Assembly (NCBI RefSeq): GCF_029269835.1
Contig: NZ_JARJBB010000005.1
Span: 1 to 64,000 of the forward strand
Direction of reading: 5' to 3'
Source: Streptomyces tropicalis
Lineage (GTDB): Bacteria > Actinomycetota > Actinomycetes > Streptomycetales > Streptomycetaceae
Length of the DNA: 64,000 nucleotides
In this document: in pieces, positions 1 through 9,111 of the stretch
Layout: the number at the start of each line of letters is the position of its first letter
Position numbering within the stretch: position 1 is the first letter of the stretch
The notes under the pieces: generated by a model
Told to the model about the DNA's origin: nothing
Database searches by the model: none
The model's input: the letters and a program-made list of their open reading frames with translations, nothing else
Made by a program: the position numbers and the translations under genes

Positions 1-131
1 GGGCCGTCCGGCCCCGGGCACGTGGCAGGGCCGGCCCCGGGCACACCGCCGGGCGCGGCCGCGCGCCTGTCCGGACGGGCATCACGCCGGCCCCCGGGCC
101 GCCGCGGGCCCCGCCGCCGGACGAGGCCGTC

Positions 132-157
132 GGGGGGGCCCGGGGCGGGGCCCCCCC
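132..157 (-). terminator. possible terminator hairpin after uppP
   Basis: A run of seven G (132-138) can pair with seven C (151-157) around a G/C-rich loop, just past the stop of the minus-strand uppP gene. The rest of bases 1-181 holds no gene that I can see. It is very G+C-rich and contains a 12-bp direct repeat (GGCCCCGGGCAC at 10-21 and 33-44). No U-tract follows, which is usual in Streptomyces. Confidence 0.35.
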
Positions 158-181
158 ACCCCACGGGGGCCGAAGGGGCGC

Positions 182-1018
182 TCAGCCGTTGAGCACACCC
201 GCGCCGAGCAGGCCGAACAGGGCCAGGCCGACGACGATGCGGTAGATCACGAAGGCATTGAAGGAGTGCTTGGCGACGAACTTCAGCAGCCAGGCGATCG
301 AGGCGTAGGCGACGACGAAGGAGACGATCGTGCCGACGGCCAGCGGGGCCGCGCCCACGCCCGCCCCGAGGGCGTCCTTGAGCTCGTAGATGCCGGCGCC
401 GGTGAGGGCCGGGATGCCGAGGAAGAAGGAGAGGCGGGTGGCGGCGACGCGGTCCAGGTCGAGGATGAGCGCGGTGGACATGGTGGCGCCGGAGCGGGAG
501 AAGCCGGGGAAGAGCAGCGCGAGGATCTGGGAGCAGCCGACCAGCATCGCGTCCTTGAAGGAGGTGTCGTCCTCACCGCGCTTGTGCCGGCCCATCTGGT
601 CGGCCGCCCACATCACGCCCGAGCCGAGGATCAGGGAGCCGGCGACCACCCAGAGCGAGGCGAGCGGCCCCTCGATCAGCGGCTTGGCGGCCAGGCCGAC
701 CACCACGATCGGGATGGTCGCGGCGATCACCCACCAGGCGAACTTGTAGTCGTGGTGGTAGCGCTCCTCGCGGTGGACGAGACCGCGGCACCAGGCGGAA
801 ACGATCCGCGTGATGTCCTTGAAGAAGTACACGAGCACGGCGGCGATCGCGCCGACCTGGATGACGGCGGAGAACCCGACGACGGACGGGTCGTCGACGG
901 GGATGTCCATGAGCCCTTCGGTGATCTTGAGGTGCCCGGTGGAGGACACGGGAAGGAACTCGGTCACCCCCTCGACGAGTCCGAGGACGACGGCCTGACC
1001 GACGGAGATGGCGCTCAT
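182..1018 (-). CDS. uppP: undecaprenyl-diphosphate phosphatase (UppP/BacA)
   Basis: The 278-residue integral membrane enzyme dephosphorylates undecaprenyl diphosphate to the monophosphate, recycling the lipid carrier for peptidoglycan and other envelope polymers; extra copies give bacitracin resistance. Visible family signatures are the E-rich motif EGVTEFLPVSSTGHL near residues 16-30 and the PGFSRSGATMS catalytic loop near residues 170-180. The remainder is a series of hydrophobic helices, and the length is normal for the family. The ATG start lies just before the first conserved helix. It is transcribed away from the crcB operon and appears monocistronic. Identity is secure; Streptomyces often carry more than one paralogue, so this may not be the only copy. 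Confidence 0.95.
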   Translation of the reverse strand: MSAISVGQAVVLGLVEGVTEFLPVSSTGHLKITEGLMDIPVDDPSVVGFSAVIQVGAIAAVLVYFFKDITRIVSAWCRGLVHREERYHHDYKFAWWVIAATIPIVVVGLAAKPLIEGPLASLWVVAGSLILGSGVMWAADQMGRHKRGEDDTSFKDAMLVGCSQILALLFPGFSRSGATMSTALILDLDRVAATRLSFFLGIPALTGAGIYELKDALGAGVGAAPLAVGTIVSFVVAYASIAWLLKFVAKHSFNAFVIYRIVVGLALFGLLGAGVLNG

Positions 1019-1093
1019 GGAATCCAGTTCTGAGGAGAGTTGGTCGACAGTGCTGTAGACAGACTTACTATGCCGAGATGACGGCCCGGTGAC

Positions 1094-1468
1094 CTACGCC
1101 CAAACGGCACCGGCGACCAGGACCCCCGCGAAGGCGGCGCCGAGCCCGGCCACCACGCTCCCGACGGCATTGGCGGCAGCGTAGAGCCCGGCACCGGTCT
1201 CGGTCAGCCTCAGGGTCTCGTACGAGAAGGTCGAGTACGTCGTCAGGGCCCCGCACAGGCCGGTGCCGAGCAGCAGTTGCAGGTGGCGGCCGGCCTCGCC
1301 CGCCGAGACGGCGCCGGTCAGCAGGCCGAGGACGAGGCACCCCGTGACGTTCACCACGAAGGTGCCCCAGGGGAAGACCGTGTCGTGCCGGGACTGCACG
1401 ACACGGTCGGTGAGGTACCGCAGCGGGGCGCCGATCACGGCGCCGGCGGCCACCAGCAGCCAGTTCAC
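1094..1468 (-). CDS. crcB: CrcB/Fluc fluoride channel, first copy
   Basis: A 124-residue, four-helix membrane protein of the CrcB/Fluc family, which exports fluoride as a dual-topology dimer. The N-terminal helix contains [10 protein letters not shown], the second segment [13 protein letters not shown] (the conserved Asn region), and the third has TTYSTFSYE, the Thr/Ser/Phe-rich signature of the fluoride pore. It starts with GTG inside a GTGA overlap with the stop of the DUF190 gene, so the two are translationally coupled. With the second copy upstream it probably forms an antiparallel heterodimer, as is usual when two crcB genes are adjacent. Confidence 0.93.
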   Translation of the reverse strand: MNWLLVAAGAVIGAPLRYLTDRVVQSRHDTVFPWGTFVVNVTGCLVLGLLTGAVSAGEAGRHLQLLLGTGLCGALTTYSTFSYETLRLTETGAGLYAAANAVGSVVAGLGAAFAGVLVAGAVWA

Positions 1469-1827
1469 GACGTCCTCCCGCCCGCCCCGCCGGACCGACC
1501 GGTGTAGCGGACGACCTCGCAGTCGTCGAGGATGACGAGCCCCTCCCCCACCAGGCCGTCCAATTCCGGCAGGAAGGCCCGCACGCGCTCCTCCGTGTCG
1601 ACGATCACGATCGCGACCGGCAGGTCCTCGCTCATGGACAGCAGCCGGGAGGTGTGGATCAGGGAGGAGGCCCCGAATCCCTCGACGCCGCGGAAGACGC
1701 TGGCGCCCGCGAGTCCGGCGGCGTGCGCGCGGTGGACGATCTCCGAGTACAGGGGCTTGTGGTGCCAGGTGTCGTTCTCGCCGATGAAGACGGTCACGCG
1801 CAGGGCGCGGCCGGTGAGCCTCGTCAT
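1465..1827 (-). CDS. DUF190 family protein (PII-like fold)
   Basis: 120 residues starting at the ATG of an ATGA overlap with crcB copy two and ending in a GTGA overlap with crcB copy one. The sequence contains [17 protein letters not shown] followed by [18 protein letters not shown], both typical of DUF190 proteins, which adopt a PII-like ferredoxin fold and bind small ligands. DUF190 genes are often found between crcB genes. The genetic coupling suggests a regulatory or sensory role in fluoride export, but no biochemical function is established. An upstream in-frame GTG extension reading into the crcB coding region is a shadow and was rejected. Confidence 0.88.
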   Translation of the reverse strand: MTRLTGRALRVTVFIGENDTWHHKPLYSEIVHRAHAAGLAGASVFRGVEGFGASSLIHTSRLLSMSEDLPVAIVIVDTEERVRAFLPELDGLVGEGLVILDDCEVVRYTGRSGGAGGRTS

Positions 1828-2285
1828 CCTTGCCTCCGTGCCAGGACGCGGCGGGCCGCCGTCACGGCCAGCCACACCGCCGCGAGCGCCGCGACCGGGG
1901 TCGCGGCGAGATAGGCCAGCCCGGTGGGGGCGTGGCCGGAGCCGACCAGTTTCTGGATGTCGACGGTATAGGTGGAGAACGTGGTGAACCCGCCGAGCAC
2001 ACCGGTGCCGAAGAAGGGGCGGACCAGCCGGTGGGCGGCCCACACGTCGGTGATCACCACCATGAACAGGCCGATCACCGCGCAGCCGGCGACGTTGGTG
2101 CAGAAGGTGGCCCAGGGGAAGCCGCCGGCCGGCGTGGGCCAGGCGAGCGAAAGGGCGTAGCGGGCGGTGGCGCCGACGGCGCCGCCGAGCGCGACCACCG
2201 CGACCACGGGGGCCTGGCCGTGCCAGGTGCTCCGCCCGGCCGGGCGCGGCCGGGCGCGCGGGCTTTCCGTTTCGGGGGCTTTCAT
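1824..2285 (-). CDS. crcB: CrcB/Fluc fluoride channel, second copy
   Basis: 153 residues: a charged 35-residue N-terminal extension, then a CrcB domain with [27 protein letters not shown] and [12 protein letters not shown]. These match the same three motifs of its partner at 1094-1468. The chosen ATG has a GTAGGAG ribosome-binding site about ten bases upstream. A longer 189-residue reading lacks any such site. It is the first gene of the crcB-DUF190-crcB operon. Family members form dual-topology dimers that export fluoride and relieve its toxicity. Confidence 0.92.
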   Translation of the reverse strand: MKAPETESPRARPRPAGRSTWHGQAPVVAVVALGGAVGATARYALSLAWPTPAGGFPWATFCTNVAGCAVIGLFMVVITDVWAAHRLVRPFFGTGVLGGFTTFSTYTVDIQKLVGSGHAPTGLAYLAATPVAALAAVWLAVTAARRVLARRQG

Positions 2286-2426
2286 GCCGATACGTCTCCT
2301 ACTCGCCCGGACCCGGACATGCGGGGCCGCTGCCTTCGCAAGTAGGGGCCGTTGGCGGCGACGGTGCCGCGGTTCGGGTACGGCGGGCCCCACCGCCGCG
2401 CCGCGAGGTGATCGCGGCCGGGCTAC

Positions 2427-2456
2427 AGGTTAGCGCCGGGGGTACCGCGGGGTCAT
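2427..2456 (-). promoter_or_regulatory. candidate promoter of the fluoride operon
   Basis: On the minus strand an ATGACC -35-like box (2451-2456) is followed after 18 bp by a TAACCT -10 box (2427-2432), about 140 bp before the start of the first crcB gene. The leader in between has no convincing match to the fluoride riboswitch core. Confidence 0.35.
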
Positions 2457-2613
2457 CTCCGGGCAGGCGGTCAGGATCGGAGAAGCCGCAGGGCACGGGT
2501 CCGGCCTAGCGTGGACCACGGACCGGCGCACGGCGCCGGACGGGAGACGCCGGTACGCCGCCGGCGGACCCGGAAGCCTTTTCCACCGCGATCCACCGAC
2601 CGAGGAGCACGCC

Positions 2614-2958
2614 ATGACCGCCGGCCTCAAGACCATCGTCTACCCCGTGAAGGACCTGGACCGGGCCAAGGCCCTGTTCGGCGCGCTGCTGGAGGTGGAG
2701 CCGTACGCCGACGAGCCGTACTACGTCGGGTACAAGGACGCGGGCCAGGATGTCGGCCTCGACCCGAACGGGCACGCCAAGGGCATGACCGGCCCGGTGC
2801 CGTACTGGCACGTGTCCGACATCCGGGCCCGGCTGGGGGCGCTGCTCGCGGCGGGTGCCGAACTGCTGCAGGACGTGCAGGACGTCGGGGGCGGCCGGCT
2901 GATCGCCTCGGTGAAGGACGCCGACGGCAACCTGGTCGGGATGGTGCAGGACGCCTGA
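2614..2958 (+). CDS. VOC family (glyoxalase/bleomycin-resistance fold) protein
   Basis: 114 residues with the paired beta-alpha-beta-beta-beta pattern of the vicinal-oxygen-chelate superfamily: an opening TIVYPVKDLDRAKALFGALL, then YYVGYKDAGQDVGL and a C-terminal VKDADGNLVGMVQ. The superfamily includes metal-dependent glyoxalases, dioxygenases and antibiotic-binding proteins, and the substrate cannot be read from sequence. The start ATG is preceded by GAGGAG at good spacing. A MarR regulator follows in the same direction, but it has its own promoter. Confidence 0.8.
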   Translation: MTAGLKTIVYPVKDLDRAKALFGALLEVEPYADEPYYVGYKDAGQDVGLDPNGHAKGMTGPVPYWHVSDIRARLGALLAAGAELLQDVQDVGGGRLIASVKDADGNLVGMVQDA

Positions 2959-3018
2959 CCCGCCGTCCCGTGCCGGCGCGGGCTGCCGTGCGCCCGCCGG
3001 GGACGACGGGACGGCCCT

Positions 3019-3046
3019 TTAGATGCACGCGCATTAAGCTGGACCC
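3019..3046 (+). promoter_or_regulatory. MarR operator overlapping a leaderless -10 box
   Basis: ATGC (3022-3025) and GCAT (3030-3034 region) form an inverted repeat, flanked by TTAG and TAAG, of the kind bound by MarR dimers. It overlaps TAAGCT (3035-3040), a -10-like hexamer only six bases before the ATG at 3047. Autorepression by occlusion of the -10 is the simple reading. Confidence 0.45.
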
Positions 3047-3436
3047 ATGGGAGCGGAGGAGGCCGGGGTGCGGCTCGGGGAGCGGTGGCGGGACATCCTG
3101 TCGCTGCACGCCCGCACGGTGTGCGAGATCGACCGGGTGCTGCATCCGCACGGACTCGGCGCGAGCGACTTCGAGGTGCTCGACCTGCTGGTGTCCGCGT
3201 CGCCCGGCCCGAGCGGCCACTGCCGGGTGCAGGACCTCGTCGGCCGGCTGCATCTCAGCCAGAGCGCGCTGTCCCGGCTGATCGCCCGGCTGGAGAAGGA
3301 CGGCCTGGTCCGGCGGTCGGTGTGCGCCGAGGACCGGCGCGGGGTGTGGGTCGCCCTCACCGGCCGGGGACGCGACCTGCACACCGAGGTGCTGCCGTTG
3401 CAGCGTGCGGTGCTGGCCCGCATGCTGGACGGCTGA
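3047..3436 (+). CDS. MarR family transcriptional regulator
   Basis: 129 residues with a winged helix-turn-helix: a dimerising N-terminal helix, the recognition region HLSQSALSRLIARLEKDGLV, and a wing with EDRRGVWVALT. No ribosome-binding site precedes the ATG; instead TAAGCT lies six bases upstream, so the mRNA may be leaderless. MarR proteins usually repress themselves and a nearby gene in response to small phenolic or oxidising ligands. The plausible local target besides itself is the upstream VOC gene. The ligand is unknown. Confidence 0.88.
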   Translation: MGAEEAGVRLGERWRDILSLHARTVCEIDRVLHPHGLGASDFEVLDLLVSASPGPSGHCRVQDLVGRLHLSQSALSRLIARLEKDGLVRRSVCAEDRRGVWVALTGRGRDLHTEVLPLQRAVLARMLDG

Positions 3437-3523
3437 GCGGCAGGGACGCGCACCGCGGCGTCCTGGGGTGTGCGGACCCGCCGCCGTCGGGCACCGTGGG
3501 CCCGCACGCCCCGGGACGCCGGC

Positions 3524-3931
3524 TCAGAACTGCGGCCGGGCCAGCAAGGTGCGCACGCCCTCCGAGGTGAGGGTCAGGCCGTGCGGGGAGTTGGCGTCGA
3601 TGGTGAGGGACAGGTCGTCGGCGGGCCACTGGGAGGCGAGCGCCCCGAGCGGCACCAGGCGGTAGCGGGACACGTACGGCAGCAGCCCCGTCATCTCCAG
3701 TTCGGAGGTGAACACGGGCACCACCTGCGTGCCGCCCGGCTGCTCCAGGACGGGCAGCGCCACCGCCGACGGGTTGGTGGCGTCCTCCTCGCTCGCGTCG
3801 TCGGGCACGGGGATCAGCACGTCGCTGCTCGCGAGCGTGTCCAGTGCCACCGTGTCCTCGGCGTTGTCGGCGAGCACGTCCAGCGCGTGCTGCGCGGGCG
3901 TCGTCGTGTTGTCGTTGGCGGGTGTCTCCAT
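3524..3931 (-). CDS. SseB family protein
   Basis: 135 residues. The sequence (ALDVLADNAEDTVALDTL, then DVLIPVPDD, then QVVPVFTSELEM and the C-terminal DANSPHGLTLTSEGVRTL) matches the SseB N-terminal domain family common in Streptomyces. E. coli SseB affects serine sensitivity, but the molecular role in actinomycetes is unknown. Start: the ATG at 3931 sits behind an AGGGAA site; the longer reading into upstream DNA is not supported. It converges with the marR gene. Confidence 0.75.
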   Translation of the reverse strand: METPANDNTTTPAQHALDVLADNAEDTVALDTLASSDVLIPVPDDASEEDATNPSAVALPVLEQPGGTQVVPVFTSELEMTGLLPYVSRYRLVPLGALASQWPADDLSLTIDANSPHGLTLTSEGVRTLLARPQF

Positions 3932-4078
3932 GGCAGATTCCCTGGTCGCGGCGGTCGTGCGGCCTGCTCGGAACCCGGGCCGGGCCCGAGCACGGTTCTG
4001 CTCGCGTACCCGAACGGTCCGGGCGCAATCGTTCGGAAACGGGGAGATCCCGTGGTCGTGGCGCTCCCCCGGCACGAC

Positions 4079-4101
4079 GGAACCCCCACGAGGGGGGTTC
4101 C
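4079..4101 (-). terminator. hairpin terminator of the small membrane-protein gene
   Basis: A perfect 9-bp inverted repeat (GGAACCCCC at 4079-4087 with GGGGGTTCC at 4093-4101) around a five-base loop, 28 bases past the stop of the minus-strand gene at 4130-4270. Confidence 0.6.
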
Positions 4102-4129
4102 TGGGACGAGGGTCCCGATGACACCTCGG

Positions 4130-4270
4130 TCAGTCCGGCACCGACTGATCCGGAATCACGACGTCCGACGGTGGGGGGTCCGGACGGCGCAGCAGACGCG
4201 TCTCCAGCGCGTCCATTGCGAAGAGCATCAGCATGAGTGCCACCGGGACGAGCAGAGCCAGGGCGATCAC
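4130..4270 (-). CDS. 46-residue single-span membrane protein
   Basis: A short gene with a GTG start seven bases after a GGGAGG ribosome-binding site. It codes for one strongly hydrophobic helix (residues 1-20, rich in Ala/Leu/Val/Met) followed by ETRLLRRPD and a short acidic-proline tail ending VPD. The positive residues right after the helix predict a cytoplasmic C-terminus. A clear hairpin terminator follows, which supports a real transcription unit. I do not recognise the family; small one-helix proteins like this are common in Streptomyces and usually unstudied. Confidence 0.6.
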   Translation of the reverse strand: MIALALLVPVALMLMLFAMDALETRLLRRPDPPPSDVVIPDQSVPD

Positions 4271-4537
4271 GATGCCTCCCGACGGAGCAGTGATCAAAGC
4301 TGCGCGTTGCGGCAGCCCGGTTCCCTCCCAGCGTGCGCCCGAATGGCGTACCCCGCACGCCCGAGTGCCCCGGCCGCTGCTCCGTTCGGGTGATGTGGGC
4401 CCGGGGCCGCCGGGACGTCGGCAGGGTGCCGCCCACGGACCGGGGTGACGTGCCGGGACGGGTGACGTCCGCCGGGCCCGAGCCCGCCGGTTCCGTGTCC
4501 GTGGCGCCTCCTCGTGCGGCGCCCGGGGTGCCGGCCG

Positions 4538-5647
4538 CTACTGCGGGAGACGGCTGATCGTCACGGCTGCGGCGTCGTCACCGAGGCGGCCCGGGGCGTG
4601 TGCGGCCAGGTCGGCGTGGAGCCGGGCCAGGAGGTCGCCCGGCGGCCGGGCGGCCCAGTCCTCGGCTCGGTCGGCCAGCGGGAAGAACGCGCCGTCGGCG
4701 TCGCGGGCCTCCAGCACGCCGTCGGTGTACAGGAGCAGGACCTCGCCGGGGCGGAAGGGGAAGGTGGCGACGGCGTAGTCCTCCAGGCTCTCGTCGCCGG
4801 GGAGCGTGCCGAGGCCGAGCGGGGGTGCGACCCGGTCGCCGGCCAGGAACCGGGCCCGCCCGTCGCCGAAGAGCACGGGCGGCGGGTGGCCGCAGTCCAC
4901 GAGGTGGACGACGGGCTCGGCGTCGGGGACGTCGATCAGCAGGGCGGTGGCGAACGCCTCGTCGGTGTCGGGCGTCCCCGCGGCGCTCCACTGCCGGGAC
5001 TCCCACCGCATGGCGCCGTCGAGGTGCAGGGCCAGCAGCGGCAGCGAGAGCGCGTGGTGCGCCGCCGCGCGGAAGGAGCCCAGGAGCAGCGAGGCGTTGC
5101 TGATGGCGGGGAGCCCCTTGCCGCGGACGTCGGCGATGAGCAGCCGGGTGCTGCGGGCGGTGCGGGCGGCGGCGTAGAGGTCGCCGCCCATGGTGGCCTC
5201 GTCGTCGGCGGCGAGGTAGAGGCAGGCGATCTCCAGGGGCCCGCTGCGGGTGGGCAGCGGCGGGAACAGCACTTCCTGGAGCGCCTGGGCGACGGTTCTG
5301 CTGCGGGTGAGCTGCCTCTCGCGCCTCTCCCGGAACAGGCAGAAGACGACGATCAGGGCCGAGACGAGGACCAGGGCGCTGATCTGCGCCTCGAGGTTCT
5401 CCGTGGCGATGGCGCCCCGGGCCACCCCGATGAAGATCTGGGCGCCGACGGCGAGGAGGCCGATCAGCGCGGTGAGCCGGGGGCCGGCGAACGCGGCGGT
5501 GATGGCCGGTGCGGCGACCAGCAGCGGGCCCAGGTGGATGTCGGCCGGGGCCAGCACGTCGCCGACGCAGACGGCGACGATGAGTCCGAGCGGGATCAGG
5601 ACCAACGCCCGCCCGGACCGCGAACGCCGCAACTCCTGCAGGGGCAC
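4538..5647 (-). CDS. membrane-anchored PP2C/SpoIIE-type serine phosphatase
   Basis: 369 residues from the only in-frame start (GTG, right after an in-frame TGA). Residues 1-105 form three or four transmembrane helices, followed by an Arg-rich linker and a PP2C_SIG/SpoIIE domain to the C-terminus. The metal-binding motifs are recognisable: GGDLYAA, LIADVRGKG, and the C-terminal LLLYTDGVLEARD and GDDAAAV. Streptomyces encode dozens of these; they dephosphorylate anti-anti-sigma factors in partner-switching cascades. No sigma or anti-sigma gene is adjacent, so its target is unknown. The helices have no recognised extracellular sensor domain. Confidence 0.88.
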   Translation of the reverse strand: MPLQELRRSRSGRALVLIPLGLIVAVCVGDVLAPADIHLGPLLVAAPAITAAFAGPRLTALIGLLAVGAQIFIGVARGAIATENLEAQISALVLVSALIVVFCLFRERRERQLTRSRTVAQALQEVLFPPLPTRSGPLEIACLYLAADDEATMGGDLYAAARTARSTRLLIADVRGKGLPAISNASLLLGSFRAAAHHALSLPLLALHLDGAMRWESRQWSAAGTPDTDEAFATALLIDVPDAEPVVHLVDCGHPPPVLFGDGRARFLAGDRVAPPLGLGTLPGDESLEDYAVATFPFRPGEVLLLYTDGVLEARDADGAFFPLADRAEDWAARPPGDLLARLHADLAAHAPGRLGDDAAAVTISRLPQ

Positions 5648-5769
5648 ACGTCATGATCTCACCCCTCCCGCCACCCCACCACACTCCGCGGGCGGGGGCG
5701 GGGGCGCGGTGGCGGGCGCCCACCGGGCCGGTGCGGTCCGGTGGGCGTGCTCCGCGCGGCGGTGGGGGC

Positions 5770-6495
5770 TCAGGCCGGGACGAGCCGGCCGTCGTGGCCG
5801 TCCGTCCGGGCCGGCGAACCCCCGGCCGGGCGGATGGCGGCGGCCGTGGAACCGGCGGCGAGCCGCAGCTGGACGATCGCGCGCACGGCGGGCCACTCGT
5901 CGTCGAGGACCGAGTAGAACGCGGTGCTGCGCACGGCGCCGTCCAGGCCGCGGGAGTGGGCGCGCCGCACCCCTTCGCAGGTGAGCCCGAGCCGCTCGAT
6001 CGCGGTGCACGAGCGCACGTTGCGCGCGTCGGCGCGCAGCGAGACGCGGCGCACCCGCCAGGTGTCGAAGGCATGGCTGAGCATGAGCAGCTTGGCCTCG
6101 GTGTTGATGCCGGTGCCCTGGGCGTGGGCGGCCAGCCAGGTGTTGCCGATCTCGGCGGCGTCGGGGATGGCGGTGACCGGGTCGCCGTAGGGGACGCCGG
6201 GCACGGCCGGCCACACCAGGGGGCCCTGCCAGTAGTCGAGTTCCAGGAATCGGGTGGACCCGACGACCTGCCCGTCACCGGCGCGGACCACGGCGAACGG
6301 CAGGGCCCGGCCGGCCGCCTGGTCGGCGAGGGCGCGGTCGACGTAGGTGCGGGCCGCTTCCAGGTCGTGCGGCACGGGGGTGAACGCGTAGGAGGTGCGG
6401 TCCTCGGCCCCGGCTTGGGCCAGGCCCTCTGCGTGGTGCGGAGCGAGGGGCTCCAGCCGCGTCAGGCGGCCGGTGAGAACAACGGGTACGGGCAC
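5770..6495 (-). CDS. GNAT family N-acetyltransferase (RimJ/RimL-like)
   Basis: 241 residues. It begins TGRLTRLEPLAPHHAEGL as in RimJ/RimL-type acetyltransferases. The middle carries the strand FAVVRAGDGQVVGSTRFLEL and the acetyl-CoA region IGNTWLAAHAQGTGINTEAK, with RADARNVRSCTAIERLGL as the conserved C-terminal helix. These enzymes transfer acetyl from acetyl-CoA to an N-terminus or small-molecule amine. The GTG start lies behind a GAAGG site. A roughly 40-residue Ala/Gly/Pro-rich C-terminal tail goes beyond the usual fold. Substrate unknown. Confidence 0.85.
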   Translation of the reverse strand: MPVPVVLTGRLTRLEPLAPHHAEGLAQAGAEDRTSYAFTPVPHDLEAARTYVDRALADQAAGRALPFAVVRAGDGQVVGSTRFLELDYWQGPLVWPAVPGVPYGDPVTAIPDAAEIGNTWLAAHAQGTGINTEAKLLMLSHAFDTWRVRRVSLRADARNVRSCTAIERLGLTCEGVRRAHSRGLDGAVRSTAFYSVLDDEWPAVRAIVQLRLAAGSTAAAIRPAGGSPARTDGHDGRLVPA

Positions 6496-6784
6496 GGGGC
6501 CTTCGGTCTTTCTGGGAAATGAGGGGGGAGGTGCCGCCTGCCACCGGTGCCCCGGTGGGGGGTGGTGGTACAGGATGCGTCAGGCGCCCCACTGGCAGAG
6601 GAACGGGGGCGTGAAGGACAGTAGACGGTCGAATGAAGCAACTCCGCAAGACCCGAGCCGGGTTCCGCGCCGTCGTGTCGCCCGGGAGCAGCACACGCGG
6701 CCGTGCGGACGGCGCGCGTCGCCGCCCAGGGCCCCCGCCGTGCGCGGTGCGCCCTGGATTCCCGGTCGCCGGGACGCGGACGCG

Positions 6785-8302
6785 TCAGCCGGCCGGTGGG
6801 GGCGTCCGGACCCATCCCAGGGAGCGTTCGACGGCCCGCTGCCAGCACTCGTACTCCCGGGCGCGGCGCTCGGGGTCCATGTCGGGCAGCCACTGCGCGG
6901 CGCGGTGCCAGTTGCCGCGCAGTACCTCCAGGTCGGGCCAGTAGCCCGCGGCGAGGCCCGCCGCGTAGGCCGCGCCGAGGGACACCGTCTCGGCGACCAG
7001 GGGCCGTACGACGGGGACGTCCAGCACGTCGGCGAGGAACTGCATGAGCAGGTTGTCCGAGGTCATTCCGCCGTCGACCTTGAGCTCCTTGAGGTCCAGC
7101 CCGGAGTCGGCGTTCATCGCGTCGACGACCTCGCGGGTCTGCCACCCGGTGGCCTCCAGCACGGCCCGGGCCAGATGCCCCTTGGTGATGTACGAGGTCA
7201 GTCCGACGATCACGCCGCGGGCGTCGCTGCGCCAGTGCGGGGCGAACAGGCCGGAGAAGGCGGGCACGATGTAGCAGCCTCCGTTGTCCTCGACGGTGCG
7301 GGCCAGGGTCTCGATCTCGGGCGCGGTGCTGATCAGGCCGAGCCGGTCCCGGAACCACTGGACCAGCGAGCCGCTGACCGCCATCGGTCCCTCCAGGGCG
7401 TAGACCGTGGGCTCGTTGGCGATCTTGTAGGCGACGGTGGTCAGGAGGCCGTGCCGGGAGCGGACCACGTCGGTGCCGGTGTTCATGACCAGGAAGCTGC
7501 CGGTCCCGTAGGTGCACTTGGCCTCGCCCGGCGAGAAGCAGGTCTGGCCGAAGAGGGCGGCCTGCTGGTCGCCGAGGGCGGCGGTGATGCGAACGCCGGG
7601 GAGCAGCGCGCGGGCCTCGCCGTAGCTCTCGGCCGAGGAGCGGATCTCGGGCAGCATCGCGCGCGGCACGCCGAAGAAGTCCATGAGCTCCGGGTCCCAG
7701 GTCAGGGTCCGGATGTTGATCAGCATGGTGCGACTGGCGTTGGTCGGGTCGGTGATGTGCAGGCCGCCGCCGGTGCCGCCGGTGAGGTTCCAGACCAGCC
7801 AGCTCTCCATGGTGCCGAAGAGCACCTCGCCGTCCCGGGCGCGCTGCTCCAGGCCCTCGGTGCGGTCGAAGAGCCACCGGAGGCGGGGGGCGGAGAAGTA
7901 CGTCGAGGGCGGCAGGCAGCAGCGGTCGAGGAAGAACTCCTCGCCGGGCCGCTCGCGCAGTTCCTCGACCAGGGCGTCGGTGCGGGTGTCCTGCCAGACG
8001 ATCGCGTGGCCCACCGGGGCGCCGGTGCGGCGGTCCCAGAGCACGGTCGTCTCGCGCTGGTTGGCGATCCCGATGGCGGCGATCTGCCCGCCGTCCGCGC
8101 CCGCCCCGGCCATCGCCTCGGGCACGATGCGCTGCACGTTGCGCCAGATCTCCAGCGCGTCGTGCTCGACCCAGCCGGGCCGGGGGAAGTGCTGCTGGTG
8201 CTCCCGCTGGGCGACCGACACCAGGCGCCCGCGGTGGTCGAACAGGATGCATCGCGTGGACGTGGTCCCCTGGTCGATGGACAGCACGTACCGTTCAGCC
8301 AT
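6785..8302 (-). CDS. glpK: glycerol kinase
   Basis: 505 residues, the normal GlpK length. The N-terminal phosphate-1 loop reads [22 protein letters not shown] and a central DQQAALFGQ segment follow, and the C-terminal ATPase half contains [18 protein letters not shown]. It phosphorylates glycerol to sn-glycerol 3-phosphate with ATP. The start ATG follows GGAAGGCAGG; the longer reading into the regulator gene is a shadow. It lies 41 bp downstream of an IclR regulator of the GylR type, so the two are co-transcribed. Unlike the classical gyl operon, no glpF or glpD is present here. Confidence 0.96.
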   Translation of the reverse strand: MAERYVLSIDQGTTSTRCILFDHRGRLVSVAQREHQQHFPRPGWVEHDALEIWRNVQRIVPEAMAGAGADGGQIAAIGIANQRETTVLWDRRTGAPVGHAIVWQDTRTDALVEELRERPGEEFFLDRCCLPPSTYFSAPRLRWLFDRTEGLEQRARDGEVLFGTMESWLVWNLTGGTGGGLHITDPTNASRTMLINIRTLTWDPELMDFFGVPRAMLPEIRSSAESYGEARALLPGVRITAALGDQQAALFGQTCFSPGEAKCTYGTGSFLVMNTGTDVVRSRHGLLTTVAYKIANEPTVYALEGPMAVSGSLVQWFRDRLGLISTAPEIETLARTVEDNGGCYIVPAFSGLFAPHWRSDARGVIVGLTSYITKGHLARAVLEATGWQTREVVDAMNADSGLDLKELKVDGGMTSDNLLMQFLADVLDVPVVRPLVAETVSLGAAYAAGLAAGYWPDLEVLRGNWHRAAQWLPDMDPERRAREYECWQRAVERSLGWVRTPPPAG

Positions 8303-8343
8303 GATCGGGCCTGCCTTCCGATGCGTCGCTCCGGAGTCGGGAT

Positions 8344-9111
8344 CTACCAGCGGGCCGCCCCCAGATCTCGGGAGATGGCCCGTGCGGCCTCCCGGAGCAG
8401 GGCGATGAGGGACGACAGAGGGCGGCCCTGGGTGTCGCAGACGCGCTCCACGGCGCCGGAGATGCCGACGGCGCCCACCACGAGTCCGCCGTGCCCCCGG
8501 ATGGGTGCGGCGACCCCCGCGTCGCCCATGCTCATCTCCTGCACCTCGGCGCCCCACCCGAGGTCGCGGATCTCCGCGAGCGCCCGCCGGAGGTCCTCGG
8601 GGCGGGTCAGGGTGTGCCGCGTGTACGCCTCCAGCCCCTCCTGCAGCACCGGCTCCAAGGGCGCGGCCCCGAAGGCCAGCAGGACCTTCCCGAGGGAGGA
8701 GGCGTGCAGGGGGAGCAGCGCGCCCACGTCGAGGGTCTGGAGGGTGTCGTCGGGCCGGAAGACGTGGTGGACGACGAGCACCCTGCCCTCCAGGGGGGTG
8801 CCGAGGCGGACCGCCTCACCGCTGCGGGCGGCCAGGGCGTCGGCCCAGTTGATGGAGCGGGAGCGCAGCTCGTTGACGTCGAGGTAGCTGGTACCGAGGT
8901 GCAGCAGGGCGGCTCCGAGCTGGTACTTTCCTGTGGCCTCGTCCTGCTCGACGAAGTCCACGTGCTGGAGGGTGCGCAGGATCCCGTGGGCGGTGCCCTT
9001 GGCCAGCCCCAGGGACGACGCCACCTCGCCGAGCCCCAGCCGGCGGGGGCCGCCGGCGAGCAGGCGCAGGATCGCCGCCGCCCGCTCGATGGACTGGACC
9101 GGTCCGGCCAT
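8344..9111 (-). CDS. IclR family regulator, GylR-like
   Basis: 255 residues: an N-terminal helix-turn-helix ([34 protein letters not shown] region) and a C-terminal IclR effector domain with [14 protein letters not shown] and [19 protein letters not shown]. GylR of S. coelicolor is an IclR-type repressor of the glycerol operon, and direct linkage to glpK supports the same role here. The ATG has no ribosome-binding site; TACGAT lies six bases upstream, suggesting a leaderless transcript. A 298-residue reading from farther upstream would cross this promoter and was rejected. Confidence 0.88.
   Translation of the reverse strand: MAGPVQSIERAAAILRLLAGGPRRLGLGEVASSLGLAKGTAHGILRTLQHVDFVEQDEATGKYQLGAALLHLGTSYLDVNELRSRSINWADALAARSGEAVRLGTPLEGRVLVVHHVFRPDDTLQTLDVGALLPLHASSLGKVLLAFGAAPLEPVLQEGLEAYTRHTLTRPEDLRRALAEIRDLGWGAEVQEMSMGDAGVAAPIRGHGGLVVGAVGISGAVERVCDTQGRPLSSLIALLREAARAISRDLGAARW

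Noticed and set aside
1..181. G-run quadruplex or regulatory RNA at the left edge
   Set aside because: Only G/C-rich repeats and a possible terminator stem; no conserved structure can be argued.
2286..2460. fluoride riboswitch in the crcB leader
   Set aside because: The characteristic paired GATG/TTCC core and downstream pseudoknot sequence could not be found on the minus strand.
6395..8887. 830-residue plus-strand reading over glpK
   Set aside because: It overlaps glpK and gylR completely and has no recognisable motif.
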